Notes: generated from the letters alone by a model not told the origin. Numbered from the stretch's first letter, positions 27,368 to 38,295 are shown. The stretch is DNA of 64,000 bases from Pseudomonas soli (GCF_900110655.1 NZ_FOEQ01000001.1:409152-473151); one strand, 5' to 3'. Numbers and translations: made by a program.

Positions 27368-28749
27368 AGCGCCCCAGCCTGTCGTTGCGCCTGGGCCTGG
27401 GCGTCACCCTGCTGGGCGCGGCGCTGGTGCTGCTGCTGGCGTGCCTGGCGGTATTTGCCCTGGACCACGAACTGGATAGCCGGGCGCGCAAGGACCTGAC
27501 GCGCAAGATGCAGCAAGTCGAGCACAACCTGCGCGTAGACCTGCGAAGCGACGACCTGGGCGCCCGCGCCCACCCATTGCTCGATCTGGTCATGGGCCAC
27601 GACAACCTCAGCCTCAGTGTGATCGCCATCAATGGCCGTCATCCGGCACTGCTCAGCCTGGGCCCGGCCATGCAGTCCCAGCATTTGCTGAACCTGGAAG
27701 CGGACGAGCGGCTGACCTTCCATGCCTGGCGCGACGACGGCGACAATCAGATCCTCACCGCCAGCCGCTTGATGCGCCTGCGCGACGACACCCCGGTCAA
27801 GGTGTTGATGTCGCTCAACCGCAGCGACGACAACAGCCTGCTGCAAGCCTATCTGCACTCGACGCTACTGGCCCTGCCGTTGCTGCTGGTGCTGATCGGC
27901 ATCGCCGCCTGGAAGCTGGTGCAGCGCGGCCTGCGTCCGTTGCGGCACTTCCGCCGGATCGCCGGGCAGGTTTCGGCACAGGACCTTACTCACCGGCTGC
28001 CTGATGAGGGCCTGCCCAGCGAGCTGGCCGACCTCGCGCGCGCCATCAACATCATGCTCGACCGGCTCGACCAAGGTGTGCGCCAGCTATCGCAGTTCTC
28101 CGACGACCTGGCCCACGAGCTGCGCACGCCCATCGGCAACCTGATGGGCAAGGCCCAGGTGACCCTGGCCCGTGAGCGTGACGGCGACAAGTACCGCGAA
28201 GCCCTCGAAGACAGCGTCGAGGAGCTGACCCGCCTCAACCGCATCATCAACGACATGCTGTTCCTCGCCCAGGTCAGCCAGCCGCAGACCCAGGTTGCCC
28301 TGGCGCCCCTGACGTTGGCCGACGAAGTGGCGCGGGTGAGTGAACTGTTCGCCTTCAGTGCCGAGCTCAAGGGCATCTCCCTGCACCTGCAAGGCTGGGG
28401 CACGGCCCTGGCGGACCGGTTGATGTTCCAGCGGGCGCTATCCAACCTGCTGAGCAATGCGATTCGCCATGCACCGGAGGGCGAGCCGGTTGCCGTAGGC
28501 ATCGAGCGGCTGGGCAACGAGATTGCCGTGTGGGTGCAGAACCAGGGCAGAGGGATAGAGGAGACCCACCTGCCGCACCTGTTCGAACGCTTTTACCGGG
28601 CCGGGGCCGGGCGTTCACGGCTGGAGGGTGGCACCGGGCTGGGGTTGGCGATCGTCAAGTCGATCATGCAATTGCATGGGGGGCGGATCGAGGTCAGGAG
28701 CAGCCCTTTGGGCCCTACCCGCTTCACTCTGGTATTTCGAGCGGAGTAA
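27364..28749 (+). CDS. Sensor histidine kinase of the adjacent two-component system
   Basis: This 461-residue kinase has two membrane helices (about 7-30 and 160-182) flanking a periplasmic sensor of about 130 residues. HAMP, HisKA ([15 protein letters not shown]) and HATPase domains ([45 protein letters not shown]) follow. It starts with GTG overlapping the regulator stop (GTGA, 27364-27367). It belongs to the heavy-metal sensor kinase class, but the periplasmic domain does not disclose the ligand. A REP pair follows. Confidence 0.92.
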   Translation: MKRPSLSLRLGLGVTLLGAALVLLLACLAVFALDHELDSRARKDLTRKMQQVEHNLRVDLRSDDLGARAHPLLDLVMGHDNLSLSVIAINGRHPALLSLGPAMQSQHLLNLEADERLTFHAWRDDGDNQILTASRLMRLRDDTPVKVLMSLNRSDDNSLLQAYLHSTLLALPLLLVLIGIAAWKLVQRGLRPLRHFRRIAGQVSAQDLTHRLPDEGLPSELADLARAINIMLDRLDQGVRQLSQFSDDLAHELRTPIGNLMGKAQVTLARERDGDKYREALEDSVEELTRLNRIINDMLFLAQVSQPQTQVALAPLTLADEVARVSELFAFSAELKGISLHLQGWGTALADRLMFQRALSNLLSNAIRHAPEGEPVAVGIERLGNEIAVWVQNQGRGIEETHLPHLFERFYRAGAGRSRLEGGTGLGLAIVKSIMQLHGGRIEVRSSPLGPTRFTLVFRAE

Positions 28750-28764
28750 GTGGTTGATGCCAAC

Positions 28765-28858
28765 GGCCTCATCGCCGGCAAGCCGGCTCCCACATGGATC
28801 GCACTGGCCTTGAGTGCTGCGCAGTACCTGTGGGAGCCGGCTTGCCGGCGATGAGGCC
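28765..28858. repeat. REP inverted pair between convergent genes
   Basis: Two perfectly complementary 30-base copies (starting GGCCTCATCGCCGGCAAGCC) are separated by 34 bases. They sit between the sensor kinase and pdxJ genes, which converge here, and may serve as a bidirectional transcript end. Confidence 0.9.
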
Positions 28859-28877
28859 GGTGCAGACGGTCAGAAAA

Positions 28878-29618
28878 TCACCGCGAAGCGGCGACGATCA
28901 GCGCTTTCATCTCGGCCACCGCGGCCTTGAAGCCGACGAACAGCGCATGGGCCACCAGCGCATGGCCGATGTTCAGCTCGTTGATGCCCTTGATCGCGGC
29001 CACGGCCTCGACGTTGTGGTAATGCAGGCCATGCCCGGCATTGACGATCAGGCCCTGGCCAACACCAAACGCTACGCCATCGACGATGCGCTTGAGCTCC
29101 TCGGCGACTTCGGACGGCGTCTCGGCATCGGCGTAACGGCCGGTGTGCAACTCGATGGCCGGGGCGCCGACACGGCGCGAGGCCTCGATCTGCCGCTCGT
29201 CGGCATCGATGAACAGCGACACCTCGGCACCGGTGCGCGACAGGCGCTCGACCGCCGCCTTGATCCGCGCCTCCTGGCCAGCGACGTCGAGGCCGCCTTC
29301 GGTGGTCAGTTCCTGACGGGTTTCCGGCACCAGGCAGATATGCGCCGGGCGGATCTTCTCGGCGAAGGCCATCATCTCTTCGGTGACGCCCATCTCGAAG
29401 TTCATGCGGGTCTGCAGCACGTCCTTGAGCAGCAGCACATCGCGCTCCTGGATGTGCCGGCGGTCTTCGCGCAGGTGCACGGTGATGCCGTCGGCACCCG
29501 CTTCCTCGGCGTCCAGGGCGGCCTTGACCGGATCCGGATAGCGGGTGCCCCGGGCCTGGCGCAGGGTCGCCACGTGGTCGATATTGACACCGAGAAGCAT
29601 GCGGTTGCTGTGAGTCAC
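28878..29618 (-). CDS. pdxJ: Pyridoxine 5'-phosphate synthase PdxJ
   Basis: This 246-residue enzyme condenses 1-deoxyxylulose 5-phosphate with amino-acetone phosphate in vitamin B6 synthesis. Conserved segments include [39 protein letters not shown]-type [12 protein letters not shown] and HGLHYHNV. The GTG at 29616-29618 ([10 protein letters not shown]) is chosen, with AGGAG ten bases upstream. It lies downstream of recO in a common order. Confidence 0.97.
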   Translation of the reverse strand: MTHSNRMLLGVNIDHVATLRQARGTRYPDPVKAALDAEEAGADGITVHLREDRRHIQERDVLLLKDVLQTRMNFEMGVTEEMMAFAEKIRPAHICLVPETRQELTTEGGLDVAGQEARIKAAVERLSRTGAEVSLFIDADERQIEASRRVGAPAIELHTGRYADAETPSEVAEELKRIVDGVAFGVGQGLIVNAGHGLHYHNVEAVAAIKGINELNIGHALVAHALFVGFKAAVAEMKALIVAASR

Positions 29619-29662
29619 GAAGGGGCACTCCTGAAAGTTGAGGGCCACAGCATACGTGCTGC

Positions 29663-30346
29663 TCAGCGCTTGCGAAACAGTTCCCGGCTGACCAATGGCT
29701 TGGGCCCGAGGTGGACCGCCAGTGCCTGGCGCATCAGGCGCTTGGCGGCGAGCAAGGCACCGGGCGCCTCCCAGTCGGCCTGGGCCAGGGCCAGCAGTTC
29801 GCCGCCCTTGAACAACCCAGGCTGGAACAGTTCGACCCGCTCGAGGCCGGCGTCCACCTGCAGGCGATAAAGGCCTTCGGCGACCACAGGGCTGTCGTTG
29901 ACGTCATGTTCAAGCGAGAAGGCGTAACCTAGCTCATCCAGCAGGCGCCATTCGAAGGAGCGCAACAGCGGCTCCAGCGCACGCCCGGCGGCCAGGGCCT
30001 GCAAAGTCAGGGTGTAGTGCTCGAACAGTGCCGGGTGCGGCGCCTCGGCGGGCAGCAGGCGCATCAGCAGCTCGTTGAGGTACAGCCCGCTGAACAGCAC
30101 GTCACCGTGCAACCAGGCGGCAATGCCGACGGCATCCAGGCGGCCGACGTTCTTCAACTCGCCGCGCCCGCGCAGCTCCACCTCCAGCGGCACGAACGGT
30201 CGCACCAGGCTGCCGCCCTTGCCCCGCGCCCGGCGCAGCACGGCGCGTACCTTGCCTTGCGGGGTAAGAAAGTCCACCAGCGCACTGGTTTCCTTGTAGG
30301 CGCGGCTGTGCAGCACGTAGGCCGGATGGGGGGTGGGTCGGTCCAT
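29663..30346 (-). CDS. recO: DNA repair protein RecO
   Basis: This 227-residue protein has the N-terminal OB fold ([35 protein letters not shown]) and a helical C-terminal domain. It helps load RecA on SSB-covered single-stranded DNA with RecR. It lies 44 bases upstream of pdxJ and downstream of era, separated by a REP structure. Length is typical of Pseudomonas RecO. Confidence 0.95.
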   Translation of the reverse strand: MDRPTPHPAYVLHSRAYKETSALVDFLTPQGKVRAVLRRARGKGGSLVRPFVPLEVELRGRGELKNVGRLDAVGIAAWLHGDVLFSGLYLNELLMRLLPAEAPHPALFEHYTLTLQALAAGRALEPLLRSFEWRLLDELGYAFSLEHDVNDSPVVAEGLYRLQVDAGLERVELFQPGLFKGGELLALAQADWEAPGALLAAKRLMRQALAVHLGPKPLVSRELFRKR

Positions 30347-30373
30347 CAGCGATTTCTCAACGTCATAAATGAC

Positions 30374-30457
30374 TGTGGGAGCGGCGATGCGGCGGCCCGA
30401 ATTGCCCCGCGATAGCTGTCGCGGGGAAAGTCGGGCCGCCGCATCACCGCTCCCACA
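30374..30457. repeat. Nested REP-type cruciform between era and recO
   Basis: Outer 27-base arms (30374-30400, 30431-30457) are complementary with one mismatch and enclose a second stem CCCCGCGA/TCGCGGGG. The outer arm core (GCGGCGATGCGGCGGCCCGA) differs from the other REPs in this window. It lies within an operon and could attenuate transcription between era and recO. Confidence 0.8.
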
Positions 30458-30481
30458 AGAGGTACGGGTCCGGTCGGCGGA

Positions 30482-31384
30482 TTACAGGTCTCCGTAGCCC
30501 AGCGAGCGCAGGGCGCGCTCGTCGTCGGACCAGCCGCCTTTGACCTTGACCCACAGGTTGAGCATGACCTTGGAGTCGAACAGCACTTCCATGTCCTTGC
30601 GCGCCTCGGAGCCAATGCGCTTGATGCGCTCGCCCTTGTCGCCAATGATGATCTTCTTCTGCCCGTCGCGTTCAACCAGGATCAACGCATGGATGTGCAG
30701 CACATGGCCCTGCTGCTTGAACTCCTCGATCTCCACGGTGATCTGGTACGGCAGCTCGGCACCGAGCTGACGCATGATCTTCTCGCGCACCAGCTCGGCG
30801 GCAAGGAAACGGCTGCTACGGTCGGTGATCTGGTCTTCCGGGAAGAAGTGATCGTTCTCGGGCAGGTGCTTGGCGATCTGTGCTTCCAGCGCTTCGAGGT
30901 TGTGCCCCTGCTGCGCGGAAATCGGCATCACCTCGGCGTTCGGCAGCTGCTCTTGCAGCCACTGCAGGTGCGGGATCAGCTCGGCCTTCTCTTCCATGCG
31001 GTCGGTTTTGTTGACCGCGATGATCAGCGGGCCGGTCACGTACTGCACGCGCTCCAGCACCAACTGGTCTTCGTCGGTCCACTTGGTGCGGTCGACCACG
31101 AAGATCACCACGTCGACATCCTTCAGGGCTGCCGAGGCGTTGCGGTTCATGTAGCGGTTCAGCGCCTTGTCGTTGGCCTTGTGCATGCCGGGGGTGTCGA
31201 CGTAGATCGCCTGCACGTCACCCTCGGTCTTGATCCCGAGCATGTTGTGACGGGTGGTCTGCGGCTTGCGCGAGGTGATCGCCAGCTTCTGACCGAGGAT
31301 GTGGTTGAGCAGCGTGGACTTGCCCACGTTGGGGCGACCGACAATGGCAACATAGCCGCAGCGGGTCGAAGTATTCTCAGTCAT
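30482..31384 (-). CDS. era: GTPase Era
   Basis: This 300-residue GTPase binds 16S rRNA for small subunit maturation. It has G1 [12 protein letters not shown], switch region [10 protein letters not shown]3 DTPGMH, G4 NKTD, and a C-terminal KH domain ([24 protein letters not shown]). The ATG at 31382-31384 is chosen because GGAG lies 7 bases upstream; another ATG two codons earlier is too close to that site. It overlaps rnc by 8 bases. Confidence 0.98.
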   Translation of the reverse strand: MTENTSTRCGYVAIVGRPNVGKSTLLNHILGQKLAITSRKPQTTRHNMLGIKTEGDVQAIYVDTPGMHKANDKALNRYMNRNASAALKDVDVVIFVVDRTKWTDEDQLVLERVQYVTGPLIIAVNKTDRMEEKAELIPHLQWLQEQLPNAEVMPISAQQGHNLEALEAQIAKHLPENDHFFPEDQITDRSSRFLAAELVREKIMRQLGAELPYQITVEIEEFKQQGHVLHIHALILVERDGQKKIIIGDKGERIKRIGSEARKDMEVLFDSKVMLNLWVKVKGGWSDDERALRSLGYGDL

Positions 31385-32066
31385 TGCCATTCTCCACGCC
31401 CAGGGCGATCAATGCGGCGGCGGCGGCGACCTGCTCGGCGATACGCCGGCTCACGCCCTGGCCGCGGCTTTTCTTGTTCAGCAGGACCACTTCGCATTCG
31501 ACGAAGAAGGTCCGGCAGTGCGGTTCGCCCTGGATATCCACCACTTCGTAACGTGGCAACTCGCAGGCACGCGACTGCAGGAACTCCTGCAGGCGCGTCT
31601 TGGGGTCCTTGTTGGTGTCGACCAGGGTCAGGCCATCGAACTCGTCGGTCAGCCAGGCGAGGATTCGCTCGCGCGCGGTCTGCATGTCGGCGTCCTGGTA
31701 GATCGCACCGATCAGGGCCTCGAGGGCGTCGGCAAGAATCGACTCGCGACGAAAACCACCGCTTTTCAACTCACCCGAGCCCAGGCGCAGGTATTCGCCC
31801 AGGTCGAAGCCGCGGGCCAGCCGCGCCAGGGTCTCGCCCTTGACCAGACGGGCGCGAAGACGCGACAACTGGCCTTCACGCGCCTGCGGGAAGCGCTCGA
31901 ACAGCGCCTCGCCGACCACGAAGTTGAGGATGGCATCGCCAAGGAACTCCAGGCGCTCGTTATTGCGCCCGGCGTAGCTGCGATGGGTCAGGGCCAGCAG
32001 CATCTGGTCCTGGTTCTTGAAGGTGTAGCCGAGCTTGCGCTCCAGGCGTGCAAGGGAACCACTCAT
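31377..32066 (-). CDS. rnc: Ribonuclease III
   Basis: This 229-residue enzyme cuts double-stranded RNA, including rRNA precursors. The signature [12 protein letters not shown] holds the catalytic Glu and Asp near 38-45, and the second acidic pair is in [12 protein letters not shown]. The dsRBD is at the C-terminus ([19 protein letters not shown] ... [14 protein letters not shown]). It is followed by era with overlap, the usual order. Confidence 0.98.
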   Translation of the reverse strand: MSGSLARLERKLGYTFKNQDQMLLALTHRSYAGRNNERLEFLGDAILNFVVGEALFERFPQAREGQLSRLRARLVKGETLARLARGFDLGEYLRLGSGELKSGGFRRESILADALEALIGAIYQDADMQTARERILAWLTDEFDGLTLVDTNKDPKTRLQEFLQSRACELPRYEVVDIQGEPHCRTFFVECEVVLLNKKSRGQGVSRRIAEQVAAAAALIALGVENGND

Positions 32067-32197
32067 GGGGCCACCCCGGCAATGTTCAACGCGTTGTTCA
32101 AATCAACATCCTGAAAGACGGTTTGACTGTGGTCAGACGCCGGCAACGGCGAAAGCCTCGCTCCCTGAGAACACAGCCTATGTCAGAAATGCAATCG

Positions 32198-32218
32198 GCG
32201 CCGTCCGTGGACAGCGCC
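32198..32218 (-). other. Hairpin in the lepB-rnc gap
   Basis: The 160-base gap before rnc contains a GCGCTGTCC/GGACGGCGC stem (one mismatch, loop ACG or so). In E. coli a stem in the rnc leader is cut by RNase III for autoregulation; a similar role here is speculative. No gene such as the DUF4845 protein found between lepB and rnc in some pseudomonads is present. Confidence 0.35.
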
Positions 32219-32226
32219 GTCGTTAC

Positions 32227-33081
32227 TCAATGGATCAGCCCGACCCGCGACAGGTTCGGGAAGTGGCTGAGTTTCGGCTCTGGCCAGCTCATCCAGACCG
32301 CGAAGGCCTTGCCGACGATGTTCCGGTCCGGAACCATGCCGTGCAGTTCCTTGGGAATGTTCGGATCATCCCAGAAACGGCTGTCGTTGGAGTTGTCGCG
32401 GTTGTCACCCATCATGAAGTAGTGACCGGCCGGCACGCTCCATTGCTGGTCCGGCGGCATGCGGTAGCGGGTCATTTCCTTGCGGATCAGGTGCTCGGCT
32501 TCACCGAGCTTCTCCTTGTACAGCTCGGCGCTGCCCAGGGTGCCCGGCTCGCTGCCGACCAACTGCTCGGCAATCGCCTGGCCATTGACGAACAGGCGCT
32601 TGTCGGCGGTGTAGCGGATCACATCGCCCGGCAGGCCGACCACACGCTTGATGTAGTTGACGTTGGGGTCGCTCGGGTAGCGGAACACCATCACATCCCC
32701 GCGCTGCGGATCACCCACCTCGATGACCTTCTTGTCGATCACCGGCAGGCGAATGCCGTAGGAGAACTTGTTCACCAGGATGAAGTCGCCCACTTCCAGC
32801 GTCGGCTTCATCGACCCCGACGGGATCTGGAACGGCTCGACCAGGAAGGAGCGCAGCACCAGCACGATGAACAGCACCGGGAAGAACGACTTGCCGTACT
32901 CAACCAGCAACGGTTCCTTGTTCAGGCGTTCGACCACGGCCATTTCGGGTTGGCTGACGCTGCCCTGGTAGTTGGCGATCGCCGCACGCCGGCGCGGGGC
33001 CAGGAACAGCAGGTCGAGCAGACCCAACAGACCGCAGACGGCAACGGCGATGACGAGCAACAGCGGGAAATTTAGCGACAT
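32227..33081 (-). CDS. lepB: Signal peptidase I
   Basis: This 284-residue inner membrane protease removes signal peptides in the periplasm. Two N-terminal membrane segments precede the S26 domain. Catalytic Ser90 (IPSGSMKPTL) and Lys145 (NYIKRVVGLPGD) match the E. coli Ser91/Lys146 pair. The MMGDNRDNSNDSRFW motif is intact. It lies 5 bases after lepA, so they form one transcription unit. Confidence 0.98.
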   Translation of the reverse strand: MSLNFPLLLVIAVAVCGLLGLLDLLFLAPRRRAAIANYQGSVSQPEMAVVERLNKEPLLVEYGKSFFPVLFIVLVLRSFLVEPFQIPSGSMKPTLEVGDFILVNKFSYGIRLPVIDKKVIEVGDPQRGDVMVFRYPSDPNVNYIKRVVGLPGDVIRYTADKRLFVNGQAIAEQLVGSEPGTLGSAELYKEKLGEAEHLIRKEMTRYRMPPDQQWSVPAGHYFMMGDNRDNSNDSRFWDDPNIPKELHGMVPDRNIVGKAFAVWMSWPEPKLSHFPNLSRVGLIH

Positions 33082-33086
33082 AGGAC

Positions 33087-34886
33087 CTAGCTATCCAACC
33101 TGAGCACAGCGAGGAAGGCTTCCTGTGGAATTTCCACGTTACCCACCTGCTTCATGCGTTTCTTACCGGCCTTCTGCTTCTCCAGCAGCTTCTTCTTACG
33201 GCTGACGTCACCGCCGTAGCACTTAGCCAGTACGTTCTTTCTGAGCGCCTTGACGGTTGTCCGCGCGATGATCTGGCCGCCGATAGCTGCCTGGATCGCC
33301 ACGTCGAACATCTGCCGAGGGATCAGTTCCTTCATCTTTTCGGTCAACGCACGGCCTTTGTAGGCGGCGTTGTCGCGGTGCACGATCAGGGCCAGGGCAT
33401 CGACCTTGTCGCCGTTGATCAGCACGTCCAGCTTGACCAGGTTGGCCGACTGGTAGCGGTCGAAATGGTAGTCCAGCGACGCGTAGCCGCGGCTGGTGGA
33501 CTTGAGCCGGTCGAAGAAGTCCAGGACCACTTCGTTCATCGGCATGTCGTAGCGCACCTGCACCTGGCTGCCGAGGAACTGCATGTCGCGCTGCACGCCA
33601 CGCTTCTCGATGCACAGGGTGATGACGTTGCCCAGGTGCTCCTGCGGAACCAGGATGGTCGCGGTGACGATCGGTTCGCGGAAGTCGGTGACGGACGAGA
33701 CGTCCGGCAGCTTCGATGGGTTGTCGACGACGATGGTCTCGCCGGTCTTGAGCTCGAGCTCGTAGATCACGCTTGGCGCGGTGGTGATCAGGTCCAGGTC
33801 GTATTCGCGCTCCAGGCGCTCCTGGATGATCTCCATGTGCAGCATGCCGAGGAAGCCGCAACGGAAGCCGAAGCCCAGGGCGTCGGAGCTTTCCGGCATG
33901 TATTGCAGCGACGAGTCGTTCAGGGTCAGCTTCTGCAGGGCGTCGCGGAAGTCCTCGAAATCGTCGGAGCTGACCGGGAACAGGCCCGCGTAGACCTGCG
34001 GCTGGATCTTCTTGAAGCCCGCCAGCATTTCGACTTCCGGGGTGCTGGACAGGGTCAGGGTGTCACCGACCGGCGCGCCGTGAATGTCCTTGATGCTGGC
34101 GATGATGAAGCCCACTTCACCGGCTTTCAGATCGGCGGTCTGGGTGTGTTTCGGGGTGAACACGCCGACGCTGTCGACCAGGTGCACCTTGCCGGTGGAC
34201 TTGACCAGGATCTTGTCGCCTTTCTTCACGCGGCCCTGGCGCACACGCACCAGCGAGACCACGCCCAGGTAGTTGTCGAACCAGGAGTCGATGATCAGTG
34301 CCTGCAGCGGTGCATCGATCTCACCGGTCGGTGCGGGAATGGTATGTACCAGGCGCTCGAGCACCTCGTCGACGCCCATGCCGCTCTTGGCACTGCACGC
34401 CACGGCGTCGGTAGCGTCGATGCCGATGATCTTCTCGATCTCGTCCTTGACGCGGTCCGGGTCAGCCTGGGGCAGGTCCATCTTGTTCAGCACGGGCATG
34501 ACTTCCAGGCCCTGCTCGATGGCGGTGTAGCAGTTGGCCACCGACTGCGCCTCGACGCCCTGGCCGGCATCGACCACCAGCAGCGCGCCCTCGCACGCCG
34601 CCAGCGAGCGCGAGACTTCATAGGTGAAGTCGACATGGCCGGGGGTGTCGATGAAGTTCAGCTGGTAGGTTTTACCATCCTGCGCCTTGTAGTGCAGCGT
34701 GACGCTGTGGGCCTTGATGGTGATACCGCGTTCGCGCTCCAGGTCCATGGAGTCGAGGACCTGGGCTTCCATTTCGCGCGCCGACAGGCCACCGCACATC
34801 TGGATGAAACGGTCGGCCAGCGTCGACTTGCCATGGTCGATGTGGGCGATGATGGAGAAATTGCGGATATGACTCAAATCACTCAC
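33087..34886 (-). CDS. lepA: Elongation factor 4 (LepA)
   Basis: This 599-residue translational GTPase has G1 [13 protein letters not shown], the switch [10 protein letters not shown]3 DTPGHVDF and G4 NKMD. Its distinctive C-terminal domain ends [20 protein letters not shown]. It acts on stalled or initiating ribosomes. It starts with GTG (34884-34886) and has only a weak ribosome binding site. Confidence 0.98.
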   Translation of the reverse strand: MSDLSHIRNFSIIAHIDHGKSTLADRFIQMCGGLSAREMEAQVLDSMDLERERGITIKAHSVTLHYKAQDGKTYQLNFIDTPGHVDFTYEVSRSLAACEGALLVVDAGQGVEAQSVANCYTAIEQGLEVMPVLNKMDLPQADPDRVKDEIEKIIGIDATDAVACSAKSGMGVDEVLERLVHTIPAPTGEIDAPLQALIIDSWFDNYLGVVSLVRVRQGRVKKGDKILVKSTGKVHLVDSVGVFTPKHTQTADLKAGEVGFIIASIKDIHGAPVGDTLTLSSTPEVEMLAGFKKIQPQVYAGLFPVSSDDFEDFRDALQKLTLNDSSLQYMPESSDALGFGFRCGFLGMLHMEIIQERLEREYDLDLITTAPSVIYELELKTGETIVVDNPSKLPDVSSVTDFREPIVTATILVPQEHLGNVITLCIEKRGVQRDMQFLGSQVQVRYDMPMNEVVLDFFDRLKSTSRGYASLDYHFDRYQSANLVKLDVLINGDKVDALALIVHRDNAAYKGRALTEKMKELIPRQMFDVAIQAAIGGQIIARTTVKALRKNVLAKCYGGDVSRKKKLLEKQKAGKKRMKQVGNVEIPQEAFLAVLRLDS

Positions 34887-35044
34887 GGGTCAACACTCGA
34901 AAAGGCTGCGAGCCGGACGCCCGCCGAAAAATAGCCGGGAATTGTACCTCAAGCCGCGGGGATATGGGAGATTCCTCTATCGGTCTGTATACAAGCTGCA
35001 TGGCAGCAGGCCGCCACGGACAGCGGACGCCTGCCCACTCATAG

Positions 35045-35070
35045 AAAAGGGCAGCCGAAGCTGCCCTTTT
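35045..35070 (-). terminator. mucD terminator
   Basis: A perfect 11-bp stem (AAAAGGGCAGC/GCTGCCCTTTT) with loop CGAA lies 17 bases after the mucD stop. The flanking A and T runs make it effective in both directions. It separates mucD from lepA. Confidence 0.9.
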
Positions 35071-35087
35071 CCTACCTTTCATCCAGC

Positions 35088-36527
35088 TTATTCAGCCAGC
35101 TTGAAGGTGATGAAGCTGGCGCGCCCCTGGCGCAGCACGCGCATGGACACTGAACGGTTCTTCGGCAGGTCCTTGGCAATCTCGGTGAACTGCTTGGCCG
35201 AGGCAATGGCCTGGTTGTTCAGGTGGCTGATCACATCGCCCGGACGCAGGCCGATCATGGCCGCAGGGCCATCCTGGACTTCCTTGATGACCACACCGCC
35301 CTTGAGTTCGAGCGACTTTTTCTGCTCGGCGCTCAGGTCGGCGACAGAGACGCCCAGGCGGTTGCTGCTGCGTTCGGCACTGCCATCGGCACCGGCACCC
35401 ATGCCGATGTCGGCGTCATCCTCGGGCAATGCGCCGATGGTGACATCCAGGTTCTGACGCTTGCCGTTGCGGATGATCTCGAGCTTGGCTTTCTCGCCAT
35501 CCTTCAGGCTGCCCACCAGGTGCGGCAGGTCGGCGGACATGACGATCGGCTGGCCATTCATGCTCAGAATGACATCGCCCACCTGCAGGCCGCCCTTGGC
35601 TGCCGGCCCGTTCTCCAGGACCTGTGCCACCAGGGCGCCGGCCGGCTTGTCAAGGCCGAAGGATTCGGCCAGATCTTTGTTGACCTCCTGGATCACCACG
35701 CCCAGCCAGCCGCGGCTGACCTTGCCGTCTTTCTTCAGCTGGTTCGACACATCGATCGCCACGTCGATCGGGATGGCGAACGACAGCCCCATGAAGCCGC
35801 CGGAACGGGTGAAGATCTGCGAGTTGATGCCCACCACCTCGCCTTTCATGTTGAACAGCGGGCCACCGGAGTTCCCCGGGTTGATCGCCACGTCGGTCTG
35901 GATGAACGGCACATAGGTGTCGTTAGGCAACGTGCGGCCCTTGGCGCTGACGATACCCTTGGTCACCGAGTGGTCGAAGCCGAACGGCGAACCGATGGCC
36001 AGCACCCATTCACCTACCTTGAGCTTTTCCGAATCGCCCAGCTTCACGGTCGGCAGGTTCTTGCCGTCGACCTTGAGCAGAGCCACGTCGGTGCGTGGGT
36101 CGGTGCCCACCAGCTTGGCCTGCAGCTCACTGCGGTCGGACAGGCGGACGATGATCTCGTCGGCGTCGGCTACCACATGATTGTTGGTCAGCACGTAACC
36201 GTCGCTGGAAATGATGAAGCCAGATCCCAGAGACTGCGCTTCACGCTGGCGATCACCGCGTGGGGAGCGCGGCTGCTGCGGCATGTTGCGCTCGAAAAAC
36301 TCGCGGAACATCGGCGGCAGGCCTTCGAGGTCGGGCATCTGCCCGGCGGCAACGCGGCGATCCGGCAGTTTCTGCTTGGTACTGATGTTGACCACTGCCG
36401 GCGAGGCCTGCTCGACCAAGGTGGTGAAGTCCGGCAGGGACTCTTCGGCCTGGGCGCTGAGCATCTGGCCGAGCATCAGCACGGCAGCGAACATCGATAG
36501 GTAGGTTTTCAAGCGTGGTATTGACAT
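35088..36527 (-). CDS. mucD: Periplasmic serine protease MucD (DegP-like)
   Basis: This 479-residue HtrA protease has a signal peptide (YLSMFAAVLMLGQMLSAQAE). The triad is His117 (NNHVVAD), Asp147 (DPRTDVAL) and Ser220 (PGNSGGPL). Two PDZ domains follow. It degrades misfolded envelope proteins and in P. aeruginosa restrains AlgU activity. The ATG at 36525-36527 follows GGGAG by four bases. It lies 168 bases after mucB; the mucC gene found between them in P. aeruginosa is absent. Confidence 0.97.
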   Translation of the reverse strand: MSIPRLKTYLSMFAAVLMLGQMLSAQAEESLPDFTTLVEQASPAVVNISTKQKLPDRRVAAGQMPDLEGLPPMFREFFERNMPQQPRSPRGDRQREAQSLGSGFIISSDGYVLTNNHVVADADEIIVRLSDRSELQAKLVGTDPRTDVALLKVDGKNLPTVKLGDSEKLKVGEWVLAIGSPFGFDHSVTKGIVSAKGRTLPNDTYVPFIQTDVAINPGNSGGPLFNMKGEVVGINSQIFTRSGGFMGLSFAIPIDVAIDVSNQLKKDGKVSRGWLGVVIQEVNKDLAESFGLDKPAGALVAQVLENGPAAKGGLQVGDVILSMNGQPIVMSADLPHLVGSLKDGEKAKLEIIRNGKRQNLDVTIGALPEDDADIGMGAGADGSAERSSNRLGVSVADLSAEQKKSLELKGGVVIKEVQDGPAAMIGLRPGDVISHLNNQAIASAKQFTEIAKDLPKNRSVSMRVLRQGRASFITFKLAE

Positions 36528-36695
36528 ACGGCTCCCGTCACAACGAGCGTAGTTAGCAGTAAGGTTCCCGCAGACGCAGGAAAGGCCAGACTCCGAGAAG
36601 CCTGACCTATAGAAAATTTGCGGCAGGATTGCAAATGACAATGCCTTAATTTCATGTCAGCTCTGTGTAACAAGAGCTGTCAGAACACTGCGCTG

Positions 36696-37661
36696 TCATT
36701 GCCGCGCCTGGGCATCCTGGGCCCGCATCGACAAGGCGACACGTTCGGCCGTGCCCAGCGGAATCTCGCCAACCACCGTGACCATCACCTTGCCTTTGGG
36801 GGTTGTCAGGCGCCGCGATACTGCGACAGTGGGCCCAAGCTGGGCGCGGGTATCGATACCGGACTCGTTGCCGATCGGTTCAAGGAAGACCGAAAAACGG
36901 GCCAGACCATCGTCATACATCAGACTGCTGACAGTACTCTTGCGCTCGGGATCGCGCCGTACTGAGCTGTTGACCAGCTCGAAACCCGGCGGCAGCCAAT
37001 CGGAACGCCATCCGGCAACACCCTCTGAAGTGCCTGGCGCGATCTTATCGACAGGTCGGCAGGCAGCGCCAGCACCAAGGTCGGCGTCGGTCGGCACCGT
37101 GTCGGTATCCAGGCGAGTCATCTGGAAACGCTCAAGCAACTGGCCCTTGTCGTTGAGCATCAACGAACGCAGGGGCAGTCCGGTGCGGCGATCAAGGTGC
37201 AGTTCGAAGGCATAGCGGTGCTGGTCACGCGGGGTGAGGGAGACAACCACGGCGTCGCGCCCGGCAACGCGTGACTCGCCTGACACGCTCAGGTCGTACC
37301 AGCTCATCAGTTTCAAGGGATCAAGCACACGCGCGGCATTATCCGGCGGGGCACTCACACTGGTGACCAGGTTGCCACTGACGCACTGCACCTTGCCATT
37401 GACCCGCACGATTTCCTGGGCCGAGCCGTCGAGCTGTAACAGCCGCTCGCTGACCTTGCCATCCTGGACGCGATGCCAGATATCGTGGGAAGAGAAGCTG
37501 CCGTTACGCTCGTAAACGAAGGAACCCTGGTAACTCTGCTGCTGCTCGGCCCGTGCCAGCTTGTTCAGCCACTCACTCGCCTCAGGCGAGGAATTGGCGG
37601 CCAGGGCCTGCACCGTCAGGCTGCTGCCAAGCAGCAGCGACAGGAGAGGTAGCGCGCGCAT
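36696..37661 (-). CDS. mucB: Periplasmic sigma factor regulator MucB
   Basis: This 321-residue RseB-like protein has a signal peptide (MRALPLLSLLLGSSLTVQAL). The MucB/RseB N-terminal domain (EQQQSYQGSFVYERNGSFSSH) resembles lipoprotein-carrier folds, and a smaller C-terminal domain follows (GWRSDWLPPGFELV). It binds periplasmic MucA and protects it from cleavage. It starts 12 bases after mucA. Confidence 0.96.
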   Translation of the reverse strand: MRALPLLSLLLGSSLTVQALAANSSPEASEWLNKLARAEQQQSYQGSFVYERNGSFSSHDIWHRVQDGKVSERLLQLDGSAQEIVRVNGKVQCVSGNLVTSVSAPPDNAARVLDPLKLMSWYDLSVSGESRVAGRDAVVVSLTPRDQHRYAFELHLDRRTGLPLRSLMLNDKGQLLERFQMTRLDTDTVPTDADLGAGAACRPVDKIAPGTSEGVAGWRSDWLPPGFELVNSSVRRDPERKSTVSSLMYDDGLARFSVFLEPIGNESGIDTRAQLGPTVAVSRRLTTPKGKVMVTVVGEIPLGTAERVALSMRAQDAQARQ

Positions 37662-37673
37662 GATCCTCCTTAC

Positions 37674-38264
37674 TTAGCGGTTTTCCAGGCTGGCAGCGCG
37701 AGCGTAAGGCAGCGCGGTCTCGTTGCCCTTCAGCGCGGACTCCTGGGCATGCTGACGCAGGTAACCTGGCAGCCGCTGATCCCAGCCAGCCTGGTTCTGC
37801 AGCACACCGTTGGCCATTGGCCCGGTCGGTTGCTCGTTGCTCTCACTATAGCCTGCCAATACAGCCGGACCTTGCACCTGAGGCATGCTCAGCCCTTGCT
37901 GGGCCGGTTGCTGGGCGGCCAACTGGGCTCCGGTGATTTCATCCTGGTTGTACAAGCGCACGCCAGCGAGCACGGCAACAGTCACCGATGCGGCCACGGC
38001 CAGGCGGCCGATGCTGCGCCATGGGCCCTGCTTGACCTTGGCCGGGACGGCCTCGTCGGCCAGCGCCGCGGAAACTGCCGAGGCGATGTCCAGCTTGGGC
38101 ATCAGCAGTTCCTTGTGCATGGCTGCGCGGGCAATCTGGTAGCGCGACCAGGTGGCGCGGGTTTCTGCATCGTCGACCGCGTTCAGCACGCGACGCAGTT
38201 CCAGTTCGTCCGCTTCGTTATCCATCACTGCGGACAGCGATTCCTGCAAAGCTTCACGACTCAT
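37674..38264 (-). CDS. mucA: Anti-sigma factor MucA
   Basis: This 196-residue protein holds AlgU inactive at the inner membrane. The N-terminal sigma-binding domain reads MSREALQESLSAVMDNEADE. A single membrane helix lies near residues 86-103 (RLAVAASVTVAVLAGVRLY) and the C-terminal half is periplasmic. The sequence is full length with no mucoid-type truncation. It follows algU by 31 bases. Confidence 0.97.
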   Translation of the reverse strand: MSREALQESLSAVMDNEADELELRRVLNAVDDAETRATWSRYQIARAAMHKELLMPKLDIASAVSAALADEAVPAKVKQGPWRSIGRLAVAASVTVAVLAGVRLYNQDEITGAQLAAQQPAQQGLSMPQVQGPAVLAGYSESNEQPTGPMANGVLQNQAGWDQRLPGYLRQHAQESALKGNETALPYARAASLENR

Positions 38265-38295
38265 GGCGGTTCCTCTCTTGGCTGTCGCCGCTGTC

